NCBI GenBank assembly: GCA_037951165.1
Contig: JBBDHG010000008.1
Location: 4,039,501-4,103,500 of the forward strand
Source of the DNA: Lophius americanus
Lineage: Eukaryota; Chordata; Actinopteri; Lophiiformes; Lophiidae
DNA: 64,000 nucleotides
Reading direction: 5' to 3'
The translations under genes and the position numbers were made by a program. The first letter of the stretch is position 1. Every line of letters starts with the position of its first letter. This document shows positions 34,001-46,000 of the stretch, one piece after another. The notes beneath the pieces are model-generated. The model was not told the DNA's origin, ran no database searches, and was given only the letters and a program-made list of their open reading frames with translations.

Positions 34001-37000
34001 GTTGCACTTTTACGGCCAAATAAGCTCTTGAATGCATTGTGTGTTTCCTGCACCGTCTGTCAGAATTATCATTAGCATTTTAGGGTTTTGTGCTATAGTT
34101 GCTTACTTACTTGCATTCAATTCCCACACCCATCAATGTCCCTTGGGGGACCATGACACAATCACAAGTTGACCCTCAACAAAGTTGTCCAGATCCTTAC
34201 ATTTCCCCATTTTTCCTGTATATAATACACTTACTACTAGGTCAAATTCACTTATTGCCTAATATCTCCTACCCACTGACAAATGGACTGTTGTGAGTAT
34301 AATGATTTAGCCATTTGGTGGTAAAGCATTATGCAGAAAGCCATTTCCCCTATTAATAAATGGTTGAAACGATCAATGAATGAACACATTTTCTCATTTT
34401 ATGTGGTTCTCTCAAACAAAAGAATTATAGTCCAGATAATATATTTTGAACTATGTGGCATTATACTGAATTTTGTCAGGGTGGTATTAGTTATTCATTA
34501 ATATGTAAATGCTATAATACATATTATATATACTACAAAAATAATCGATTGATTTAGATTGCATGAAAACAGATTACAATATAAAGATAAAATGTTGCCT
34601 GGACAAATGGCCAGTTTTTTTTCTCTTGAAAGAATCAGGCCCATTTGTTGTGGATAAAATAAAGGAAAAAAATTGTGATCTATTTTCCATATCTAAACTA
34701 CTTGTTGCCTTTAGTCCTGTCCACTGGACCTATTATTGTTACTTTTTGCAAATTTTCAACACCTTTGTTTTTTCCAACTGCATCTAATCAATCAGCGAAG
34801 GATTTGCATTCCATTGGAGTTCCCCCAAATAGGACATTTGGCTACATTTGGAGTCTAACAACAGATGATGGGCCCTTGGATGGAGATCCCCAGTGTCTGA
34901 CACAGCTATATCAGAGCACTGTATCCCCAGAGAGGGACTTGGCCTCTGGTCTGGTGGGCACCCTACTCATCTGCAAAAACAATGCCATTGACACCAGAGG
35001 ACGTCTGGTAAGAACCACATTTATCTTATAATTGATATTCTCAAGCAACAGATATAAGAGTTTTACATTCTCGTCACCTCAGAAATGATGTGAGATAATC
35101 AATTTGAAAGGCAAAAATAATAAAGCAGGAAAGTTCTATCCTGCATTAATATTAACGTACTCTGTGTCTTTTTCTGATTCTATATTCAAATATAGTTTGG
35201 GCCAGATAAAGAGTGGAGCTTGGTATTTGCAGTATTTGATGAGAACAGAAGTTGGTACATCAACGAAAACATGCAGAAGTCAAAACCAAACCCCAGGAAC
35301 ACCAGAGACCCTGAACTCTACAACTCCAATATCATTCACAGTGAGTTCACCTTTAGATTTACATTTTTATACTATTTCATAACTGCTACTCCAAGACCAT
35401 TCTAGCTCAATTGTTAGTCCCTGTAAACAACCGAAGGAAATATTTCCGAAACATCAAAAAGCAAAATAAAACCTTATTATTCTTTTGACAAAGCTGGTGA
35501 CCAAAGTATGTTCCCATAAGAATCCATTGAATAAATATAAGGACTTTGAAATGTAGAAAAAGTTGTGGCCAAAAATCTAGACTATGAATTGAAACTCTTC
35601 TGAATGCAGAGGAGGGAAGCTACCATTACTGTGCTCAGTTACCACAAATACCATTTTTTATTCTCACTATACTTTCATACTAACACTTGATTGTTACAGT
35701 AAGTAATTTTTATATTTCCTTTCATATTAAATATATATTGCTTTTATGTGAAAAACCAAAAAAACAAACAAACCCCCCCCCCCACTTATATATATTGAAC
35801 CGTTGAATCAACAATTTAATAAACTGTAAATTTTCTTTCAATTTCAGGTGTTAATGGCTTCATGTTCAGCGGACGTCAGTTTGTGATATGTAAAACTGAA
35901 GTTGTCTTCTGGTATGTGGCCTGTGTGAGTAGCCAGAGTGATTTCCTCTCTGTTTACTTCACGGGAAACCTCTTCCAGTATCAAGACCTCTACCAGTCCG
36001 TCCTCACCCTATTCCCCATGACCGGTGTGACTGTTTCCATGGAACCTGATGTGATGGGTGAGAGACGTCATTTAAGCTTTTCTCTCACATTAGGTTTCCT
36101 CAGTCAGGAGGTCAGGGTTTTTCCACAGTTTGAATTTGATATAAATTGTTCAATCGTGTCAACATTCATTCAACTTGATTGAATGGTTATTAGCGAGTGA
36201 GAGGAAGTTTCTGGTGTACTACAAAGAAGCAGTACAGATATGAGCATGACTCCACAAGTTGTCACTATCTATTGTTGGTACTTTTCAGATGTCATATTTG
36301 GTTCAATGGCTTTTAACCATTCAACCCATAACGCCTTAACCCATTTTCCACGTAAATTACACTTTGTTTCCTGATGCCGTCAATAATCTGTAAAATTTCT
36401 TATCCTTCATCCATTTATTATTAAATTGCCGTCTTCCCGTTGTTTCTCATTCTTAGCTAGCTCGTCACACGTATCTAGCATAAGAAAAAAATGGGAATTT
36501 AGCCAGATTCAAATATTGGTTTCCAACTAATGTAACAACAACACGTATGTCTGGTGTAAAACTTTAAAACTATTAATGGAAAAGTCTCTCATTGTCTAAA
36601 ACCAAGTTGATCAAACAAATCCCTGTTTCATGTTTAAGGGTAAGCTAATGTTCATGAAAATTTTCCTATTCAATGTTATTACACATGTGCATTTCCTTAG
36701 ATGTGGATGTAGATTTATATTAATTAATTTCTATGTCTGCTCTCAGGTGAATGGGAGATTAGTGCCTTCGATGGCCGTCTCAAGAGCTTAGGGATGACCA
36801 TCCATTACACGGTTCGTCCTTGTGACAGTGGAGAGCTCCCACTAGTTGATCGTGATATAGATGAAGATGATATATCTGATTATATCGATCGGATAGAACA
36901 ACAGCCAAGAGGCAAAAGGCCTCAAAATCGCACAGTCTTGGTCCGAGTTTGCAAGAAACACCCCACTAATAACAATACTCAACCAGCAAATGTATATTCT

Positions 37001-40000
37001 CAGAAAAGTGCGGGGACTGAGGCTGAAAGACAGTCAGAATGTCAGCTGAAGAAATTCACCATAACATCAAAGGAAGAACAACCCACTACGGATTTGGAGG
37101 AAAAAATTCCACAGGACATCTTGGAGGAAATAGATAATGCCATGGAGAGGACAGTCTTTCACAATGGGACTGTACAAGAAGGAAGGACTGTGGTCAGACA
37201 GAGAAGACAAGCAGAAGGTAATGGGAAAGATGTAGATATCAGTTTTGGAGCCTCAGAAGATGGGATAACTGGGATTGAATCCGGAAAAAAAACTATGAAA
37301 AACAGCACTGACACTGGTGCTGAACTAAAGGTTGGGGAAATAAGTAAAATTCCAGGTGAAAACAATAAGGTAAAAGGAGAGCTTGAAGAGAACGAGATTT
37401 TTCTGAACAGCAGTCACCAGTCCTCAACTGCAGAACTAGTCAGCTCAGAGGAAATGGACCAAAATAACATTCAGTCTGAACTCAAGCAACTTATAGCGGA
37501 CATGGAATACCTCAACACTACTGATAACAAAAGCATCACAGAGATTGGTGTGTCCCTTGATTATGATGACTACAACCAAGAGGTATAATTCCATTTTTGT
37601 GTGTCTTTTGTGCATGTATTAAGTACACATAAATTAATACAACTGCACCTCAACTACAAAAATTCTAACTTTTATGGTAGGTGAACAGCACATCAGATAT
37701 ATTCACCACGGATTACATGGATCTGCGTTCCATAGGGGTCAGATATCGCCACTACTACATTGCTGCAGAAGAGATCACCTGGGACTATGGTATCAGAAAA
37801 CCACATCAGCTCATCAAACCCAGGTTTCTGTGCAGGACATGAAAATAAATATTTAACATTTTTTGATTAGTATAGCTTAGCACTTACACCAATCAGTAAT
37901 AATATTAAAACTATCTGCCTAACATTGTGTAAGTCACCGTTTTACTGCTCAAACAGCTCTGCAATGCACTTTGTTCAGTTGGACACCTTTCTATCAGAAC
38001 CATTATTAATTATGCAATCCATCATATAGTTCATTTTAATTCGGCAATTCAAAAACTACTTCATGGATCATTTCTAAATTTTATAACCCCACAGCTGTTA
38101 GTAAAGGGAAGTGCTGGATTGATTTTGTGAAATGTCAGTTTCATATTTCCACTACTAGGGGTATCCTTATCGCCAAAACCACAGTTTTTGGGACAGAAAT
38201 TATTGGCTTCCTCAATTCTGTCTTCCATGGGGAAAGTTAGTGCCAAGATGGAGACCTTCTTTGTAGACTCCAAATGTACCACCATGTCTGGGCAGAGTGT
38301 GGTAGTCGCAATGTTTCCTGGAAACTTATGCTGTTTTATGAGGTCATACTGGAGCTCCCAGCCTGTGTTGTTGCAAGAAGTCATCCTGTGGATCCCGGCC
38401 AGTGTTGTACCTTCTCTCCAGCACTGATGAAGGTCATGAATGCTTAGGGGTGAATTGGTTCTTGCTGCCCTGGATCACTGTGCTGATTGTGCCTGCCAAT
38501 AACCCAAAGACTTGATCATGGAGCCTGCAGTATCATCCTTACCCCAGTGCCTTCGGCGAAGCAGCCTGGATGTGTTCTATAGTGACTCTCTTATGGCACA
38601 GTTGACATGCTTAAATGTATGCCTTGCCCCGGCAGTGTAATTTACTGGGTTAGAGAGTTAGTCATAAATTGACTCTATGAGGAACTTGGTTTGCCATGCT
38701 TCAGCTTTCCAAAGCTCTTTTCTCTCCAGTGATCCTATAAGGTTTTGCATCCTCCCATCTAGTCCAGTCCTGTGTTTATGTAGTTCCACCATCTTGCTGC
38801 AGCATTTTTCCTCACATCTGCTCTTATCTCATCCCGGACCGGCTGGCGCCATTTCCTTGCACAAGCTTTGTTGTAGTATGGTTTGGGTAAATTGCCCAGA
38901 CCTGCATCCCCCACTGCTACATTGGCCACAAACATGCTTGCCTCAGCCATGCCTCCGCTTTGTTGCCGGCTTCCTGAGCCTACCACTTCCTTCCAGTCTT
39001 TACCAGGATACCTGCGAGTTGGCTATCGGTGTGATCCCTGTACATCATGAGCTCCCTGGTATGAGGGACTTTGAATTCCTGCAAAACACCTCTAAAGGGG
39101 AGCTGCAGCTTTGTGGAATTCCTATACAGTGCAATTTGCGTAGGGATCAAGGAAAGCCCAACTACATCCAAAATAACTGGCTGATGGTTCTCTCCAGGGT
39201 CTCCCTGTTGTCCCTGACACCTAGTAGACTAGTAGGGCCAAAGTAGCTTTGGCAGGACTGTGTATTGACACATTCAGCACTGGAATTTCCCTGGTAGCCC
39301 CGACCTAGGTATTTAGGTAATTGAATATTATTTAGCACAGAGCAAAAAGGTGCTGTTATTGATTTATTGTATATGCAAAGTCTTTGCATTTTTTAAATCC
39401 GAACTGATCAACTTCTGAAGCAGCAGTATTGAATCCCATCTTTAGAGACATGCATCGGGGGATGAGGAAGTTTCTGCCAGAGTATAAGAAAGTCGTATTT
39501 CGAGCCTACAAGGATGAAGATTTCCAAAATCCCTTGGGGAGAGGAGAGCTCCAGGAGCACCTCGGAATCATGGGACCTTTCATAAGAACAGAGATCAATG
39601 ATCTCCTAACTGTAAGTTATTCTGTAACTAAGAAAGTTAATCAATAAATGAATCCTGTTTTTTCCTGTAATGTAAGTTTGTTTTTTAACTTTGATTTTAC
39701 TGTTCTTAACACATATTATTTTTGCAACTTGATTCTATGCGTCTCCATCCTATTCAAGGTGATCTTCAAGAACAAGGCCTCCAGGCCTTACTCCTTTCAC
39801 ATTCATGGCGTCTATGACCGCAGCCAGGGGGTAGGTATTGCACAAACCCAAGCCTCCTCTGCTCCACCTGGAGTCCCAGGAGAGCCTGTGGCTCCCGGAG
39901 AGGCGCGAACTTATAACTGGAGAATAACGAGGACGCAAGGACCTACTGATACTGAATTTGACTGCAAGACTGGGGCTTACTACTCTACTGTGGACAAGGT

Positions 40001-43000
40001 CTGTATAAAACCAGCATCTTTACTCCGGAATTCTTATATTCCTGCACCAAAATAATGACGAAGTGAATATCTAATGTATAGTAAACTCACTGAGGATGGC
40101 AAGTTCTAAAAAGTTGAAAGACGGAAGTGAACTTTTCATGTCGAATGTCAGATTCAATAAATTATTTTATATAATAATTTTTGCAGACGTTATCTACAAA
40201 TTTCGTTTGAGTGGCCTGAAATATATGACAGTTATAGTAAACTGAGAGCGATGGCACAGTAGGAAGTCAAGGATCAAAAATATGCAGTATATGTGGATTG
40301 GTGACTATAATTTGCCTGTAGGTGTGAATTTCAGTTTACGTGGTTGTCTTTCTGTAAGATTTGGGCCTGTGATTAAAAGGTGGCTTTTCAAAGGTGTACA
40401 GCTAGAATAGTTTCCAACCCCCCTGCAAAGTGCACACAGAGAATGGATGGATGATTGTTACGCTGAGGATATACTTTGGTGGAATGTACAAAATCAAATT
40501 AGCCATTACGGAGGTATTGAAGCACAGTGACAACTGAGTTGATTTAAAACTTAGATTGTTGAGAGCAAATAACTTTATTTTCAAATTAAATATCCGTTAG
40601 CATTCAATCACCATAGTTGTAGTTTGACAGGTTAATCATAAAGCATTGTAAAAATTGCTTTAAAATATAATTAAAAAATAAAAAATTCTTAACAGTAAAA
40701 ATATGATGTATTTCCTTTGATAACACTTTTTATTATGTCAAACTTGAATTCTGTAATATCTAGAAATCTAGAAATACTTATCACATAAATCACAGCAATA
40801 CTAAACCCAGATTTTATCTTAAGACCTAATTATATACCCGAAAAGTTGGGGATATTTTAATAATAATGTTTCTTTTATTTATCGCATGTACATACATACA
40901 GTAGAAATTTGTGAAATTTATATCTGCATTTAACCCATCCCTGAGGGAGCAGTGGACGGCCCCTGGTAAGCACCCGGGTAGCTGAGGTTTCAGGGTCTTG
41001 CTCAAGGACCCACGGCATTAAGTGGTAGAGGACTGCTCCACCCACTGAGCTAAAGCCCCCCATTATGGAATTGCGATCGCCGCCATGTCCTCCTCCACCG
41101 CAGATCCCTTGTGTTAGCTTGATAACTCAACAACTATAACATGGACCTTAGTGCGAGGAAGAACTGGATTATTTTTGGAAATGTTCTGTTTGTTGATTTT
41201 TGACAGTAGGGGGAGTTGTATCTGTCTAATTAAGTCCAAACATGGTGCATATGATGCAGTTTTTTTCTTAACTCAAGGAGTTCTATCTTGTAAGCATTTG
41301 GATGTACTCTAAAAGTTCATATTTTATACACTAGAGGAGCTTTTAAGGAGATCTATCCTATAAATATTGTATTTTACTCACTACTTTTTTTTTTTTTTTA
41401 AGAAAAAACACATTTTCCGGACCTAACAAAAAATACATTGAATAGAACATTTTAATTTTATACCTATACAGGCCTTAGTGTGAGGAAGAACTGGATTAAT
41501 TTTGGGAAAGGGCGATTGTGTATTTTCATCACTAGGGGGAGCTTTATCTGTGAAAGTTTTCAGGCCAAAATTTCTCAACAGTTAGTCCCATCTAGTCCAA
41601 ATTTGGGGCCTATGAATCAAATCCAGGAGATCTATACTGTATAATTCCTGTTTTACTTAAATACTGTTGACAGAAATTTATATTTAATTTGAGTTTGATT
41701 AGGGGGATATGTACAGAACAATGCTGACTGCACTTGATTTGTTCGTTTTTACTAACCTGGGTAAAACTTAGTAGAACTCCTAATTTTTTATGAGGGGTTA
41801 ATACTTGTAATATTTGTAGCAACAGTAGTTTATTTTGTTTTCTCTTATTTTGAATATATAGTGTTTATGAGTTATGTCTTTTAGCTGTTTAATAGGTCTT
41901 TTACATCATTAGAAAAGTTCCAAAATGTGTCTCTTTTCTATAATGCAGGATAGGGATCTTCATTCTGGTTTGATTGGTCCCCTGCTTATCTGTAAGTCAG
42001 GCACATTTCAAACTGAGAAAGACATCCAGGAGTACGCCCTCCTCTTCCACACCTTCAATGAAACCAAAAGCTGGTACCTGGAGGAGAACCTGCAGCGGCA
42101 CTGTACTCCACCATGTCAAGTTAACATTGATGACCCCTGGTACCAAATAAGCAATAATTTTGCAGGTGGAGAAAACAGGATTGATGAAGTAGCTTACTGT
42201 AGTATCAAAGTGTTTTCTCATAATAATATCTACCTTTTTCCATAGCAATAAACGGTTATGTGGCGGAATCGCTTCCTGGTGTATTGGTCGCCCAGCACCA
42301 GCAAGTCAGGTGGCACCTGTTGAATGTAGGAAGTGACGGAGAGTACCACGCAGTACACTTCCATGGTTTGCCTTTCACTCTTCACAGCAAACAGGAACAC
42401 CGTATGGGGGTCTATAATCTTTACCCTGGTAAACATACAAACAGCTGGGCTGATATGATAACCAACATTGTTTTAACCAATCTGATGAATTTAATCATAA
42501 TCTAGCTATCATCATCAAATCACTACCTTAAGTATTTATCTTGTTTGAGCTCGGAAAATCTGAATAAAGAATTTTGTGATGTATTTCCCCCGTCAACAAG
42601 GAGTGTTTGGAACTGTCGAGATGAGACCCTCCATAGTTGGCACATGGCTAGTGGAGTGCACTATAGGGGACTACCAGCAAGCTGGAATGAGGGCTAAACT
42701 GCTGGTCTATAATCCACGTGGGTACATTCTATGTTCAAATATAGGCCTATGTCAAAAATACATAGATGTCTTTTTGCATGTCTGCAATGCAGGTAATGTT
42801 TTTGCTGCTTTATTTATGACCAACGATTGGTTGAAATTACTACTTTTCCAACACAGTGGCTCAGTAATATATTCTTACTTTTATAATATTAAGCTAGCAT
42901 GATGATTTCCCCATACTTAACCAACTGTACTCTCAACTGATGGGAAACATATCAATTGTAGTTATTATTTGAAGGACTGCTTCTATGCTTTGCACATGTT

Positions 43001-46000
43001 AAACAAAATAACAAACATAACTATATTGACATGATAGATTTGCAGATGTAAAAAATGTGATGTTATTTTTTTAATTTGCTAAAATGCTGGAACCATAATC
43101 AAGCTATTATTACAATTCAGGTTTGAGCACAGCCGATAATCTATTCAAGGCTCTGGTAAAGTACAGACATATAGAATTTGAACTGTCTGACAATCTAAGT
43201 CGGAGCCTGACTGATCCAGATCTAACGTTCAGTTGTGGAAAAGCAACAAAGAAAGTGTAAGTTACAAGTCTATGTGTACTTTACAGCAAATAAGCCTTTG
43301 AATAAAAGGTAAAAGGTAGCACTGAATAAAAGGTAGTAAGTTGAGCTATAGTAACATGGCAAACATTTACTATATCAGTATGGTAGATAAGAATTGGTGC
43401 ATGATGTTATTATCATTATGGAATGGTTCTTTCTGGCACACATGGATAGTGTCTATGCCGCTGGTGTGAATTAATGATCTTCAGCATTTTTACTTCAGAC
43501 AAAGTTCTTATGTACTTGAAGTTAAGCTGTCTCTTAGCTCTTAAAGCTGTCTTATTTAGAAAACAGTGACACTATCATTATACTAGTAGTTATTTTTTTT
43601 TTGTTATTTTTGTCAACTCTGTAATGGGCGATACATGGATCTGGTTATGTGTTGGTATTTCGTTTTTCAGTTCACAGACAAATATTCCAAACTAAAAACA
43701 AGTGGTAATTTGAGTTTTTTTTTATGATACAAGATCCAAATACTTTTTCCATTTTAAGACCTAAATAGGGATGAACACAATTTGAAAAATTTGATTTTTA
43801 TTTTCTAATTTGATTATGAAAAAAAAGCAGTCACGAGGAGATAGAAAGGAAGAAATTGGTTTTCTTTTAGTTTACAAGGAATAAATAGCAGCAATGACTG
43901 AAATTGTCAATCATCACATTATTGATTAACAGCAATAGTCAATAGACCAATATGAAGAAGTTAAGGGTGGATTCTAAACTTTTCTTTCTGGTCTTGTTTG
44001 CATCACTTTCTAAGGGGTTTTTCTCTTAATATGCAACATACATCAGCAGATTTGAAAACAAAGTAAATATGATTCTAACCTCTGATACACCGTTCAGCCG
44101 CAACATTAACACCAGTTAGTGGTTCTAATGTTGTATTTGATTTTTGTACATTCTACACAACTGGAAACAAATGTCATATTCTCCATATGTGCACACTTGT
44201 CTCATAATAACAGATTTTGCTGTAATTTCTCTCTTACTTACAGAATGTACCTCAGCCCTGGGGATGAAATCAGGAAGAATCGAGAATTCTCAGATCACAG
44301 CTTCAGATCACATAGGTAAGACATTGTTTCTTTGCTTTTTTTTTTAACGTTTATTTAAATGGCATACATGAATTCAATTTGAAATTTGAAATTTGGTACT
44401 TCAGGTTACCCTTCCTTGTAACAAATTTTGATAGGAATTAAAAAAAACTTTACTTAAGGGACTTAAAACACTTAGGGAGTCACACCTACATTTTCTGGAT
44501 TTGATAATATATTAATACTAAAGATAATAATAATTGATATCTTACTGGTAATGGGTTCATGTACAAATTCTTGCAATTTTTAACACAAATTTATTTTCGG
44601 ATTCTTTGTTTTATATTGTACAAATATAGTAATCCCCGAAGGAATAATGGTAAAAAAGCGAGGATTCATATGTACAAATTCTAGTTTTAGTTTAATGAAA
44701 AAGGAAAACAATATCTTTGCTAAAAACATTGCCACCCACAATACAATAAAGGAAAAAAAAGTTATTGGAAGTATAAGAAATGTAAATATTAAAAGCAAAA
44801 CACTCCATAAAGACAGATTTTTTCATAAGGAGATGATCCCTTAACTTAATTGATGAAAATGTGGAACTGCAACTATGTGAACTTGAGGAGAAATGAGACT
44901 GGTATTCATTTAAAATGAAAATGTTTTTTATTATAAAATTAAAGTTAAATATGAACACCAACAAAATAATGTAGTGTGAGGTATCAGCATATCAGTTGTG
45001 TCCAAGGTATATGGATGAGTGGAAGGGGAGTGTAAATGCTGTTAATCTGAAAAAAGTCAAACAAACCAAACCAAGAAGTGCTCAGTTGGGAGAGAGATGG
45101 GGAGAATGGTTAGTGTGGCTTAAATAAGCCTTGTGGACATCCTCACAGGTGTTTGCATTTTAAACCAACAAACCTGCTGCAGAAAGGACAGGGAGAGGTA
45201 TCCTTAATAACGATGTTCTACTAAGAATGCTGACTTAGGAAAACACAACAAACAAAGATCCCAATAGAGAATCCAAAGAAACAAGTCCAATTAAACAATT
45301 AATCCCATAACCCACTGAAAGTATTCATCCATAGCCATCTACAATACCTCCAAAGTGTATCCTCTGCACTGAACTCCATGTTGCAACAAAGCAATCAACA
45401 AGGAGTACTTTAAGAGGAAAATGGGCAGAAGCAGAGGAGAACAGAGGAATTGGCAGGACATCAAGAGGCGTTCCTCTAAAGTTGCCTCGGACAATTTATC
45501 AAAAAGCATTGAATGTAGGGCTTTCAGAGCATGGTTCACTCAGGTGGTTTTCTCATGGCAGAGAATGTCATAACTTCTCTACGTACTTCTCTACGCGTAT
45601 ACATGCCTCCGCAAGGACACGCGGAGGCAAGGATACGCTGGAGTCCAAATCCCTGGGCAAGTGGAAGGGAACAATCTGGGTAAGCCATCACTGCATCAAA
45701 GGGCATAGAGACAGACAACTGTTCAAGCTCACGTTCCCGCCTACAGACAATTTGGAGTCACCAATTCACCTATATTGTATTTTTGTGGAAAGAAAGGTCA
45801 CGAGAGATGGATTTGAGCCAGGAACCTTTTTACCTTGATGCAATCGTAACCTTTGGTGCCAGCCTATACAAATGCATATGTAAGAAAAGTTTATGTTGAT
45901 TTACCCAATGATTTATAATTCATTATTTATGTATTTTGTTTCTAAACAAATCCTCTGTGTACAATTCAAAAGTGCAAAGACTTGAATGAATATCTTTCCA

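Noticed and set aside
36061..36182. Extension of f8 exon 13 along its open frame
   Set aside because: A strong GTGAGA donor at 36058 and the phase-1 acceptor at 36747 give continuous FVIII homology; the extension has none.
45482..45838. 118-codon ORF in f8 intron 21
   Set aside because: Its second half is a common fish interspersed repeat and the first half has no recognisable similarity or splice context.
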